Source: Nepenthes gracilis (taxonomy: Eukaryota; Streptophyta; Magnoliopsida; Caryophyllales; Nepenthaceae). From it: 64,000 bases of DNA. The stretch is taken from NCBI GenBank assembly GCA_033239525.1, contig BSYO01000033.1:8547501-8611500 (forward strand), in the 5' to 3' direction. Positions 26,001 through 35,760 of the stretch are shown piece after piece. The stretch's first letter is position 1; each line of letters begins with the position of its first letter. The notes below the pieces were generated by a model. It saw nothing but the letters and a program-made list of their open reading frames with translations. It was not told the origin of the DNA and did not search any database. The position numbers and the translations under genes were made by a program.

Positions 26001-29000
26001 TATCAAGGTTTTAGCCATTTTAGTATTGAATATTTAAATTTTAAACGCCAATAAGGTCTAACTATGAAAGCTAGTGCTACCTTGAGAGTAATGATAAAGA
26101 GGATGAGAATGAAAGATGTTTTGAAGGAGGCCAAGCAAAATATATGGCTTTCATGATCTCCATGTGTAAAAAATATGAGAATTTAGAAGAACTCTTGGAT
26201 CAAACTGATAACTTTGAGAATGAGCTTGAAGCTCATTTTTGTGACTTTTAGGAGGGCAAGCAAAATATATAGCTTTCATGATCTCCATGTGTAAAAAAGA
26301 TGAGAATTTAGAAGAACTCTTGGATCAAACTGATAACTTTAAGAATGAGCTTGAAGCTCATTTTTGTGACTTTTAGGATACATATAATAAACTATTTAAG
26401 GAATATCTAAATGTTAAAAAAACTAATGCATTCCTAAAGCACAAATTGTCCGTACTCGAAAATAAAAAATTTGCTCTTAGAACCGTATTGGACATAAAAA
26501 CTCAAGAATTTGATAAATTAAATAAGTCATTTACAGAAAAAGTCAAGACCCTTGAATTGGATCTTAAAGCTGCGCAAAAGGATCTAAAATAATTTTTAAG
26601 TGCGTCTAAACAATTAGACCGTATGCTTAGTCTTTGAAAAGACGGTGGAAACAAAATAGCGTTGAGATATTCTAAAAATTTCTTGAAAGCTAATATTAAC
26701 CCCAAAGTTGTCTTTATCCAAGCTATTTTCATTTCAAAACAAGGCAATATATTATCCGCCCATGTTGATCAGCCGTTGAGTTCTCTAAAGATACATGCTA
26801 ATGTACCAAGTATTCTACTCTCAAAAAGTGAACATAACCTTAGTTTTAATTATACTAGGAATCAAAGTTACAAATCTAACGTCTCGACTAATTTCATTTC
26901 GATATGCCATAGTTGTAGCAGAATTGGATGTATTCACCCCCATTGTTCAGCTACATATGTTTGGAACAATTTTAATCAAAGCCCTAAAGTGGACACTAAT
27001 CAATCATGTCAAACTTTTGAATAATAAAGTGATAAATCTATGCAAAATAATAAAGTTTGGAAAGAAAATTTGGATCAAGAAGAGTAAGTTCCATTGCCCT
27101 AAAATTGTTCATGCTTCCTAATCAATTTAATTGAAAAATAATAATTGAAATTGAATAATTATAATAAAAAATATTAAGGAGGAGTGTATATTTTTAGGGA
27201 GAGCTTGGGTTATTTCTCTTTAGGGGAGTTAGGGGGAGATTCTTGTGCTGTCTCCCATATTTGCTGTCTAGTGCCTCGTCATTTTTTATGTGTATACACT
27301 TGATGATTTGGTACATTTGATATATATGTATATGTGTGTCCCTATTTGTTTCCTGCTCGTTTCTTTTCAACGCAGTAGTCCCTTCGGTGGGCTCATTGGG
27401 TTTTCTTCGACTCTAATTGATATCCTTTGATCATTCATGACAACAATGGGGAGATATAGTTCTCTTTCTTAGGGGGAGGCTTCTCTTTTTGTTTCATTGG
27501 TTTCATTTGTTAGGGGGGTTTGATTGTGATTGCTATTTTACATGTATTATATATATTTTGACTGTGATTGCTAAATCAGAATATATTTTACGTGTATTAT
27601 ATATTCTTGTAATTTATATTTTTCAAAAAGAAAAAAGGGGTTGAAACATTATTATACTTTGGACGGAAAGTCCTTTTCAATGTTAAAGGCAGCACTACAT
27701 CATCTAAAGAATTCCATCTATGTCGTACTACAATTTTCTACTGAGTACACATTAATCTCCATAGCTAGAAACTCAATCCAGTTGGTTGTGAGGGAGAAAG
27801 AGATAAAGAAAGAGAAAGGGAGGGACGGAAAAAAGACCAAGTAAGGCAAAGAAGGAATAAACCTGAGATGCTAGGAGTGAGGATGCCATCTCCAATCATC
27901 AAAGAAGTTCCAAGCATCGTCACTATCAACAGCAGGTACTTCGCAAATCGGCTGCCTTCTAGTCCATATTTCACCTTTGAAGACAACGCATTTGGCAACT
28001 CAAGTTCATAATTTGATACGTGCCGGTCCTCCGCCTGTTGGCTTGGCAGTAAACTTACTTTTGCCGATCGACAGATAAGTGAATACAAAGCAAATATCCC
28101 ACCTGATTTTCTCCCCCAAAATTCAGAAAGAAAGAAGCCTTATGAGTGACTCAGAAAAAAGTTAAAAGTGATAAAAGACTAAACCCAGTTGAAAGGATCC
28201 TTACCATTGCCATTGTCGTCGGCTTTCAAGACAATGAAGACGTACTTAATGAGAGGGAGCAATGTGATGGTATAGTAAATGAGGGAAAGAACTCCGATTA
28301 TGTCGTCCTCATCTTTGATGCCATTCGGGAACGTGCTCGCATATACGTAGAGAGGCGATGTTCCGATGTCCCCATACACCACTCCAATGCTTTGGAACGC
28401 CAAATTCAATATTGTTCCCCAACTTGCATTCTAGACGATGTATATATATAAAGTAATTAGTAGCTTAGATTATAGTAGATGGATAACATTAGACATTTCG
28501 TTGTCGCGGGGGCACATGCACCCCATGACCTAGCTCGAGGGCCCTGTGCCGGTTGTTAATTGGATGGTCGCAATTTGCAAAAATTTTTTTCGTTTTTATT
28601 TTAAAAAAAATTTAAAAGCTGTCCGGCCATTGGATTTGCAGCCAAACGGCCGCAATTACGAGACAGGGCCCTTGGCTCCCATGACCGATACGAGTTTGAC
28701 GTCAAAAAACACAACCGAAATGGGAAATGACATATCATATCAAACAACACACAGCCAAAAGATAAAAATAGAAATAATGATAAGAATCATCATCATCTAA
28801 TGGGGAGAGGTTTTTCTAAATTCCGGTGAATTAAAAATCTGAGGAAATGAATCATGGAGAATTTGAAAGATCCATAGATGTAGAACAGGCGATGGTAATT
28901 TGGCTGTCAAACCTGATTTTCATGGCCGTGATGGCCAAGAACATTACTAGACTCAATGTCAAGAGAATCGTATCGCAGTAACGGGCGAGGTGCCTGTCCA

Positions 29001-29055
29001 TCTTGTTCTGAGAGACGTCTTCTGCATCGCTAGTTTCCTCTTCACGGGAAGCCAT
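10176..29055 (-). CDS. HAK5-like: HAK/KUP/KT potassium transporter, clade I (HAK5-like), 8 exons
   Basis: Membrane K+ uptake transporter; clade I members are high-affinity, H+-coupled and typically at the root plasma membrane (family knowledge). Eight exons joined by GT-AG introns give 739 codons if exon 2 starts at 28422. Motifs in that model: [15 protein letters not shown] at residues about 61-75, [17 protein letters not shown] near 116, [12 protein letters not shown] near 190 (GDG filter region), FADLGHF near 309, [11 protein letters not shown] near 375, [12 protein letters not shown] near 393, NAYGIAVV near 443. A cytosolic tail ends VGMTYEL. Usual length is 750-800 residues. ATG 29055 has A at -3; an in-frame ATG at 29061 is weaker. 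Exons 2-8 are open. Exon 1 is frame-broken: the family peptide DSLDIESS lies two bases out of the start-codon frame. The gene may be functional with a changed N-terminus, or a recent pseudogene, or the break is a sequence error. Confidence 0.93.
11269..11523 (-). CDS. HAK5-like: HAK exon 7
   Basis: 255 nt. [20 protein letters not shown], then the conserved [13 protein letters not shown] and EKIGNAYG. Bounded by TGATACAG and GTATGC. Confidence 0.95.
11623..12620. mobile_element. Solo LTR in HAK intron 6
   Basis: A 998-bp unit begins TGTTGGGACTC and ends AACCCAACA, a TG...CA LTR with inverted ends TGTTGGG/CCCAACA. It is flanked on both sides by the identical 5-mer AAAAC (11618-11622 and 12621-12625), a perfect target-site duplication. 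No internal retroelement coding lies next to it. This fits LTR-LTR recombination that removed the rest of the element. Superfamily is not certain. Confidence 0.88.
11870..12255. repeat. Tandem duplication of about 190 bp inside the solo LTR
   Basis: Two diverged direct copies, each containing AACGTTCTTCTCAACTTTAA and GAAACTCAACCGAAT, start near 11870 and 12060. Confidence 0.8.
12648..12815 (-). CDS. HAK5-like: HAK exon 6
   Basis: 168 nt. [20 protein letters not shown] through NDTFYKSIP. Bounded by AATTGCAG and GTGAAT. Confidence 0.95.
12985..13245 (-). CDS. HAK5-like: HAK exon 5
   Basis: 261 nt. [20 protein letters not shown], then [34 protein letters not shown] and ITG. Bounded by TCTCCAG and GTAAGG. 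Confidence 0.95.
14094..14144 (-). CDS. HAK5-like: HAK exon 4 (51-nt microexon)
   Basis: Encodes [17 protein letters not shown] between TACGGCAG and GTACAC. It joins in phase to exon 3 across 13.7 kb and to exon 5 (DTIVWASV). The peptide is family-typical (SVLSAVxGI...). It is too short to be seen as an open frame by length. Confidence 0.92.
14145..18307. other. AT-rich intron sequence with LTR-like fragments
   Basis: No gene is recognised. Segments near 14.8-15.7 kb and 16.0-16.9 kb look like diverged LTR pieces (TATAAATATAACC followed by CT-rich tract), but I found no boundaries or TSD. From 16.9 to 18.1 kb the sequence is mostly A and T. Confidence 0.35.
17340..17410. repeat. AAT/TAG microsatellite
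   Basis: Runs of AAT followed by ATT and TAG trinucleotides. Confidence 0.85.
18308..19035 (-). repeat. Element E left LTR (3' LTR)
   Basis: Pairs with 22899-23621. On the minus strand it starts TGTTAGGATGGG after a purine tract (AAGATTGAGAGAGTAAG). Confidence 0.75.
19400..21540 (-). pseudogene. Copia pol (integrase to RNase H) of element E
   Basis: On the minus strand, from the right: the integrase end near 21160-21110 ([17 protein letters not shown], family QNGVAERxNRTxxE). Next is [20 protein letters not shown] near 20940-20880, followed by the linker [26 protein letters not shown]. The RT/RNase H end is near 19690-19500 ([14 protein letters not shown], then [12 protein letters not shown]). 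Stops and frameshifts occur between blocks. The order is that of Ty1-copia, with integrase before RT. Confidence 0.8.
21640..22560 (+). pseudogene. Copia gag zinc knuckle and protease, inverted block of element E
   Basis: On the plus strand: a degenerate zinc knuckle [15 protein letters not shown] near 21895-21940. Then comes the aspartic protease start ISWVIDKS near 22080 (family WxxDSGAS), followed by [20 protein letters not shown] (broken at 22120-22200). The block ends [19 protein letters not shown]. The strand is opposite to the integrase and RT of the same element. Confidence 0.8.
22899..23621 (-). repeat. Element E right LTR (5' LTR)
   Basis: Diverged direct copy of 18308-19035. It contains the shared AAGTATTTATAA block near its end. 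Confidence 0.75.
24025..25103 (+). repeat. D3 left LTR
   Basis: 1079 bp, TGTTAGG...TTTTCA. Same family as the D1 LTR read on the other strand. It contains repeated GCTTGAG-type units near 24170-24390, matching the GCTCGAG units of D1. Confidence 0.85.
25140..27120 (+). pseudogene. Copia-type gag remnant of D3
   Basis: On the plus strand: [13 protein letters not shown] near 25350, then [10 protein letters not shown] near 25520. A long Lys/Glu/Leu-rich coiled-coil region runs 26.1-26.6 kb. The zinc knuckle near 26910-26950 reads [14 protein letters not shown], with its His replaced by Cys. A near-identical block of about 120 bp occurs twice (26125-26255 and 26250-26375). Frame breaks show it is dead. 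Confidence 0.7.
26125..26376 (+). repeat. Direct duplication of about 120 bp in D3 gag
   Basis: GGCCAAGCAAAATATATGGC...TTTTGTGACTTTTAGG is repeated as GGGCAAGCAAAATATATAGC...TTTTGTGACTTTTAGG with very few differences, so it is a recent local duplication. Confidence 0.85.
27863..28102 (-). CDS. HAK5-like: HAK exon 3
   Basis: 240 nt. Starts after AAAATCAG and completes [20 protein letters not shown]. It then runs through [20 protein letters not shown] to [10 protein letters not shown], and ends before GTTTAT. Intron 2 before it is only 102 bp. Confidence 0.93.
28205..28430 (-). CDS. HAK5-like: HAK exon 2 with tandem acceptors
   Basis: Acceptor CTAG ends at 28431 and gives [14 protein letters not shown], the frame that matches the out-of-frame DSLDIESS peptide. 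A second AG ends at 28423, 8 nt on, and gives [12 protein letters not shown] in the frame of the start codon. The exon carries the first helix and [15 protein letters not shown], and ends DDNGN plus one base before GTAAGG. Confidence 0.9.
28525..28690. mobile_element. Small inverted-repeat element in HAK intron 1
   Basis: GAGGGCCCTGT near 28538 faces ACAGGGCCCTTGG near 28662 as an inverted repeat. The flanking bases partly continue the complementarity (GGTTGTTAATTGGATGG against CCGGCCATTGG...CGCAATTAC). Size fits a MITE. No TSD is assigned. Confidence 0.4.
28913..29055 (-). CDS. HAK5-like: HAK exon 1 (frame-broken N-terminus)
   Basis: 143 nt ending ATCAG before GTTTGA. In the ATG frame it begins [20 protein letters not shown], acidic as in relatives, then turns into a hydrophobic stretch ([14 protein letters not shown]) not typical of the family. 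Two bases over, the same DNA reads [14 protein letters not shown] then GHHGHENQ, the usual HAK segment before the first membrane helix. That frame has stops just upstream and no ATG. A one-base deletion between about 29000 and 28975 explains this. Confidence 0.8.
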
Positions 29056-29110
29056 TTTCATAAAATTTCAAACAAACAGAAGAGTGGCGGTTAAAGCAGC
29101 GATTACTATG

Positions 29111-29118
29111 TTTATATA
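29111..29118 (-). promoter_or_regulatory. Likely TATA box of the HAK gene
   Basis: The minus strand reads TATATAAA about 56 bp upstream of ATG 29055. That predicts a start of transcription near 29085 and a short 5' UTR. No other core element is asserted. Confidence 0.5.
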
Positions 29119-29119
29119 T

Positions 29120-31308
29120 TAACTTCCAGATATCTATGTATTATTATCAGGGATGAGTTTTTTTTCTGTTCAAAATTTCAACTTATGAAAGAGAGAGTTT
29201 TGAGGGAGGTTGTTAGGGAGAGGTTACTATAAATTCTTAACGCCATTTATTTTTTGGAACAAAACACGTACACCGTTGATTTATATCGAATGGTTCCCGA
29301 TCACGAAATCCTCTGAACAGTGAACTCTAAAAATTCGTACCAATATAGTAAAAAAAAAAAAAAACATCTTTTTGGAAGTACAGAAAATAAAAAAAAAAAA
29401 TAAAAATTGTGATCTTTTCCGAATGCACTAATTGTGAGGACCCGTTTGGCATAATTAATTAAAAATCAATTAAAATATGGGTATATATTTTTTTAAATAT
29501 GAATATTTCTAGAAGGTGTGTGAAGTTCGGCGTCAAGCGAAGAGGAAGAAGGATGGTTGAGCGTCGGCACAGACGAGCTTAGAGAGAGAGGACAATGAAA
29601 TGATGAAGGAGGCGGATGCCAGAAATTTTATTCATTCTGCTTCATGTGTTACACAGCCCTCAAGGCATGCATTTATACAATGTACATGGCAAATACGGAA
29701 AGAAATTAAAAAAAAATAATACAGAAGGAATACAGGAAAAGGAAAATATTTTACAAGGTAAACAATATTTGGCAAATATTACTTATGTAATGTTTCTTAA
29801 TAAGGTGGGATTACTCTTAAATTATTAACCTTGTTATTTATTGACCCGGGACGAAGATCCGACTAAGTATCTGCGGCTATCTCAAAGGAGTGAGTTCTCC
29901 CAGAAAGACATTTTTTTTTTTCCTTGGGAAAAACACTTGTCATCTAATAGATGAGAACGCGTCGTCGCGGTAAAACAAAAACATAATGGAAGATGTACCA
30001 TCATTGTTTTCAATTGTGGACGAGAGTTTACAACAATAAATGTTTAATTTCAATACTTATTAACTCGGATTGTCAGATAACAAGTGCTGATTAATTAGTA
30101 ATAAAATAGTAAGATTTGAGCTTTAGATTGGAGTAGAGAAATTAGTGATTGGATTGTCAGGGATTTGAAGTTTCATAGATTTAGGTTGTCGGAAAGAAAG
30201 AATTGTATGTCAAAAGACAGAAATTTTAGAGATATTTAAGGAATAACTACGGTATTCAAGATGTTAGATTGTTAGAAAGGCAAAAATTGTTCACTAAGAA
30301 TACTTGTTTGTGAATAAAGTATTTTTCAACAATTGGTACACCACATTAACGTAACTGAGAAAAATATAAATTTAAAGCTAACTTATTAACTCGAAGTTCA
30401 CATTCTTTCCACTAAGCTTGCTATTATTGAAGTGGCGTTCAGGCATTGGAAATCTAAAGAACATAGCATCAGTTAATCGTTGTATGAAATTCACATTTGG
30501 TTAGTTAAAAAAGCTACCCTGATGCCCCCATGATCTCACATTAGTGTGCTTACTTGACCCTTTTTAGGATAAATCTAGTACCTCAATAAACATAAAGTTT
30601 CTCCTGTCACAACTCTAACTCAAAAATATTAAAATAGTCATAGTTCAAAATTCATAATTGGGTTGCGATAGCACACAAATTGTTGATAAATTTCAAACAC
30701 AACCATAAATAATTTATATCCAACCTCAGATGTTGTCAAATTCTCTAGACCAACTTGACCTTTTATACAAGCTCATATTTATCAAAATATTATAGAGAAC
30801 ATTTAATTATCTGATGTCCTAACAATCACAAAACATCCTAAAATTAGGGCCCACGAGAGTCTCATCAATATATTGAATATACCAACAGTAAAGTATTTAA
30901 AGTTGTATCTTCTACGATTATACATGCTTACAAGTTGATAAGCTAAACAACTTATTATAAAACATTTTGAAAAACACCACCGGTCCAACTCCCTGCCAAG
31001 TGGATTTTATACTCGCTAATCTAACATGTGATAAATTTTACATAAATGAGCTAAAAGCTCAACAAAATATGTATGTATATGAATACATGATAAAATATAA
31101 ATGATAATAATAATTCACTACGTATATGTATAAAGAAAATAAATTTTATTTAACATATGTAAATATGCAAAAAGCTAAGTATCAACAGCTAATAATAAAT
31201 TTCATTGATAAGATTAAAATATTGAAGGTTGGGTTACATATTTTACCCCATGGACGAGGTCATATACAATTATTTGAAATTTGTGGTAGGTTGAGTATAT
31301 ATTATACT
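29120..31308. other. HAK upstream region
   Basis: This holds the transporter promoter and about 2 kb of AT-rich sequence. Poly-A runs occur near 29350-29400. Between 30.3 and 30.5 kb the minus strand has a weak resemblance to a copia RNase H tail (LSYVNVVYQLLKN), too short to call. Nothing else is recognised. Confidence 0.4.
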
Positions 31309-32496
31309 CGTTAGGATTATTTTGTATTGGCACATTTCGTAATTAGGCCTAGTTAGACATTAAGTACTATTGTACACCGTGAAGACCTATGCTTGATTCA
31401 TGCTAGATGTTTACAAATGTATAACTCCTAGTATCCACACCTACCTTGCGCTTGACTAACCTATAAGTGCACATTGTCTAAATTGTATATACTTGATGTG
31501 CACCTGAGTTGCGTACAAGCATATTTTGTCCAGATTGGACGTGCCGGACATACGTTTGAGTCGTGCACAAACATACTTTTCACATATTGTCCACATTTGA
31601 TGTGCGCTTTGCTCACACTTGATGTGCATCTAAGTTGTGCATGTGTGCACTTTATACAAATTGCCTGTGCTTACACTAGAATCGTGCACGAGCGCTCTTT
31701 ATATAGATTGCTTGCGCTTGATGAGCATCCAAGCAGCGCATGAGCACAGGATTGTGACCCCTTGTATTACAATTTATTTCTAACGTGTGCTTGAGTTGCG
31801 CTCGAACACTAGGTACGGAACTTTTCTTTTCTACATCTATTTGCCTAATGTTCTACCCTCTTTATAAATACCTCCTTTCACAACATAAAGGACATTGAAA
31901 AACAATTGAAAAAGTGGCTGTTATCAAAATCCTCTCCTTTAATACTCGTGAAAGGTTTCTTTTGATAAAACCTTTCATTTATTATTGTGCTTTAACATCA
32001 AAGTTTTCTATTATACTTTCACTAAATTATATCTTGCTGTACATATCTCTTCCTGTCTAATAGCCTCCATTCAAGACATAGGTAGCATGAAAAGTGGGAT
32101 ATAGTGGTGTAAGAAAATTCTACTGCTCGTGAAATAAGATCAACAAGAAGACCGAGAGATACTGGTTTTACAGTTGAAGGCAAATCTAAAAAATTTCTTG
32201 ATAGGGGTTACAAGTTGAAAGTAAATTAGTTAAAATTTAGTGTGTCTATATCACTCAAATTATAAGTTAATTTTTTTAATATATTACTTTCACTGACTAT
32301 AGAGGCTCAGAAGGTTTTATTCAATAACTATGGTTATTAAAATTTTTCTTCGTTACTAAAAATTTTGACTTATTTGTTTATTATTCTCTATCCTTATTTA
32401 TTTGATATTTATATACACTTAGGTTCAAGTATATTTTACTTGTATTGTATATTCGTATACATTTTAATTCTATAATTATAAAACGGGTTAAAACAT
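31309..32496 (+). mobile_element. Truncated solo LTR of the D family (D4)
   Basis: Starts CGTTAGGATTATTTTGTATTGG, matching the D3 LTR start. It ends near AAACGGGTTAAAACAT, about 35 bp short of the D3 LTR end. No interior is attached. From 31.45 to 31.75 kb it carries diverged tandem units around GCTTGATGTGCA. Confidence 0.7.
31450..31760 (+). repeat. Diverged tandem units in D4 LTR
   Basis: Repeats of about 70-80 bp built on CTTGATGTGCACCTGAGTTG-like and TTGTCCA-like words. They correspond to the CG-rich repeated part of the D1 LTRs, but C-to-T decayed. Confidence 0.6.
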
Positions 32497-34698
32497 GTTG
32501 GAATTAGAAATACCCTAATTTTTTTTATTACCTTTTAGTGGGAGATAAATGCTACTATTCTAACCCGTGGATGTAAGAAAATACAACCTTTACTTGTAAA
32601 TTAATATACTACAATATATTTAAATATATTTTGTTAATTATCTATAAAATTTTTTACTCAATTAAAAAAATCTATACATAAATAAACATATTTCAAGAAT
32701 TTGTATCATGGCTCCATAACAAAGTAGATCTAAATGATTATAACTTACAAAATTTAAATCCCTAAATAAATTAACAATGATCAAATCAAATCTTAAACCT
32801 AGGCATAATCTGACGACAAATCATATAATTTCAACATTTAATAATAATAATAATAATATTGAACACAAAATAAATCATAGGATTTCATCGGATAACCTAT
32901 CCGAATAATAAAATATATGCAACCTAGTCTACAATGTCGTAAAGGAGGAACAAATCAACCACATACGTTTTTTTTTTTATCAATATAGGGACCTAACCGT
33001 TTTCATACAAAACTAAAAGCCAACATCCAATTAACCCTCAATTCCTAAATAAAACTAATATAAATACAATCTAATCTATGGGCTAATACTCACTAAAATA
33101 GATAAAATTTCAGCTAAATTATGTCTAAATTTTTACAATATATCCAAACCTACTAACTTAAAGAGGATAAAAAGATAAAAATATGAGCCGAAAACTCAAC
33201 AAATATCAGTATATATATAATATAACACATATGCATCCAAAATCAAGATGAAGGGCGATAAATACATTTACAAAACATGTAAAATCACAATTCTAAATAC
33301 CTGTCAATGAAAGTCCGAATGTAGTCCATATTCAAAGTATAATCCAAATGAAACTATATATCCAAACTTATGAGATCGACCGAATCTCAATTGTGGACAA
33401 AATTTATGAATATCAAATGAAGTCTCATTATAAATTAATACAGGAAAACATATCAAAATTTAAAATATGTACAAATCAGAGAATCAAAATCTAAAAGACA
33501 AACTTGAGAAAATGTTATATATACTTTCAAAAACTTTGAGCCATATTAACCATTATTTACATCTATGGGTAGGGCCGTCTATATACTATCTTCTATAGAT
33601 AGGTAACAAAATCATTATATTTTGTCACCCGCAGAGTTGGTTGAACTCATCAAGCCTGTTTGATATATTAGAACATCCAAGTATATTAATTTCGTTTAAT
33701 TCCTTATGATAGTTCATAATTGGGAGAGTCTATATCACATGCTACAAAACTTTTTCTAATTGGTGGAAAAGGTTGAAGCTTTACATCGGGAATGTCACAT
33801 AGAACAAAGCTTATCCCATCAGAAAATTTCACATATTAAACACATAACAAAGATAGATCTCGACCTAGAGTAGCAAAACATGGATACCATATGTACTACC
33901 CATATATAGGTTTTCATGACTTTTTTTTTATTTAAATATATTAATATATAAACATTATATGTCAAAGTATTGACCTATTTTTTATAAAATAAATAAAATC
34001 TTCAAATATTAGTACAATTGAAACTAAACCCCCAAAACAATTGGTAAAAGGGACATGCATGTGCTAGGGAAGCAAATAGGATAAGTAAACCAACATATAT
34101 GTATATTAAAAGCCCCAAATACAAGCAAAAATAATAAAAAATAAAAACAGAGTAAGAATTGAAATAAGAATACTTGTCTCAATTTCAAACTAAGTAAATC
34201 TGACAGAAAAATACATTAAACTATCTCTTCTCTTTTTCTCTATCCTCCTCCTCATCTCTCTCTTTCTCTTTCTTTCCCACGCAGATTGCTAAACAGTAGC
34301 GCACTATACCTTATATAGGCAATCGGCGTATGAGCACTACTAGGGAGCGCATCAAGTGCCACACCTGAGTGCCGCCTCAGCCGCCCCTTGAGCATAAACC
34401 TTATTGCTTTCCACACTTGAGTATCAACTCAGGCACTCCTTGGGAGTGCCAATTTTGAAAAATTCGCTCAGGCATGCGTCGGGCATACTTTAGGCGCCAA
34501 TCTACTTCATTACTCGAATTATTTTTCAAGTTTAATTTATATAAATATTTTTTAATATATCCAAATTAATCTAAATTAATTAATCATATCAATTTAAATT
34601 AAATAGAAATTGGACATTACAATTTAGAATCAAAATAATTTGACTTAAACATTATTTTAGAGCTTTCTTAAAATTTTTACATAAGAATTGACATTAAA

Positions 34699-34980
34699 GA
34701 TGATATAATCAATAAATTTTAAGATTTCCTAACAAATTTAATGAACTTAAGAATAAACCTTCAAATTTTCAATAGTTATTAACAAATGTGTCATGCATAC
34801 AAGCTCAATTCAAAGAAGCATCAAAATACATGTATGAGATGATATATTCAACAAATTTTAAGATTTCCTAACAAATTTAATGAACTTAAGTATGAACCTT
34901 TAAAATTTCAATAGTTATCAACAAATGTGTCATGCATACAAGCTCAATTCAAAGAAGCATCAAGAATACATATATGAGAC
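34699..34980. repeat. Tandem direct repeat, period 139 bp
   Basis: Copy 1 starts at 34699 and copy 2 at 34838. Both run from GATGATATA through AAGATTTCCTAACAAATTTA to CAAAGAAGCATCAA with few differences. Confidence 0.9.
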
Positions 34981-35599
34981 TTTAGAATATGAATCCCAAT
35001 ATCAAATCAAGAATATAAAACTTTAGAAAATCTCATAGTTAAATAAAAGACTGAGCTTGGAATACATTGACCTTAAATAATTTACTAAACTTTAGCTTAG
35101 AAACACTTTAAATCCTCTTCCTCCTCATTTCTCCTCCTCTTTTTATCTCTTTTCCCTAGAAATTTACATAAATGAGTTAAATAAGCTAAAATGTCTTATT
35201 TATCGGACTGATATACGTGCATCAATTGTACACCTTTCAGGCATGAAGGTCAAAATTGACTTAAGCACTTGTGCCCTTTAAGGATGATCTTACATGTTTT
35301 GATCTAAAATCGGCATATAAGCTTTCTTCATATGGTCATTAGGTGTGGAGATATTGGCTCACATACGATCATGCTTGGCTTATTTCCCCTCATGTGCCAA
35401 ATGTACTACTAGGTGTGCACGAGAGCAAAACATGCACCTAGCTCAATTTATTTAATAAGCAGAGTTTTACCTGAACCTATAATTATTTCTAATAATTTAC
35501 TTAATTAATTTAATTTTTTTAATATCATTAATATATCATAATTAATATTCAAATATTACATTTCTTACATTCTTATACAATTTTGTCCTCAAAATTTAT

Positions 35600-35760
35600 A
35601 GACTTTAAATGGAGAATAAGTGTAGATACTTCTTTTGAACATGATCTTCTTACTCCCATGTGGCTATTTTGAAAGAGTGATTGCTGTCCTAGGATTTCAA
35701 AAGAGTGATTACTTCAGTAAAGGAATGACCTTGATTTGAAGCACTTGATTTTGCTATCCA
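35600..35760 (-). pseudogene. Chromodomain tail of a gypsy integrase
   Basis: The minus strand reads FKIATWE, a stop, then EDHVQKKYLHLFS. Chromoviruses have EATWExExxMxxxYPHLF at the C-terminus of integrase. This fixes the local element as a chromovirus and its reading direction as leftwards. Confidence 0.65.

Larger units (their letters stand above)
24025..27679 (+). mobile_element. Copia-type gag-only LTR element D3 in HAK intron 3
   Basis: The left LTR is full length (24025-25103). The interior is 2.4 kb on the plus strand. The right LTR (27508-27679) has lost about 0.9 kb from its middle. The 5-mer ATGTT flanks both ends (24020-24024 and 27680-27684), a perfect target-site duplication. 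After the left LTR comes ATTGATATCAAAGAC, a decayed tRNA-Met primer site. Only gag is encoded. It lies antisense to the host gene, within an intron. Confidence 0.9.
14145..27862 (-). other. HAK intron 3, about 13.7 kb
   Basis: Starts GTTTATTCC after the [10 protein letters not shown] exon and ends TACGGCAG before the microexon. Much of it is retrotransposon: copia element E (18308-23621) and gag-only element D3 (24025-27679). The other introns are between about 0.1 and 1.1 kb. Confidence 0.9.

Noticed and set aside
28852..29061. The hydrophobic segment in HAK exon 1 as a genuine extra membrane helix or signal peptide
   Set aside because: The same DNA two bases over encodes the conserved family peptide, so the hydrophobic reading is most simply a frameshift product.
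34699..34980. Repeats here or in the D LTRs as a CRISPR array or satellite
   Set aside because: Two copies only, no spacers, and the setting is a plant nuclear genome with LTR elements.
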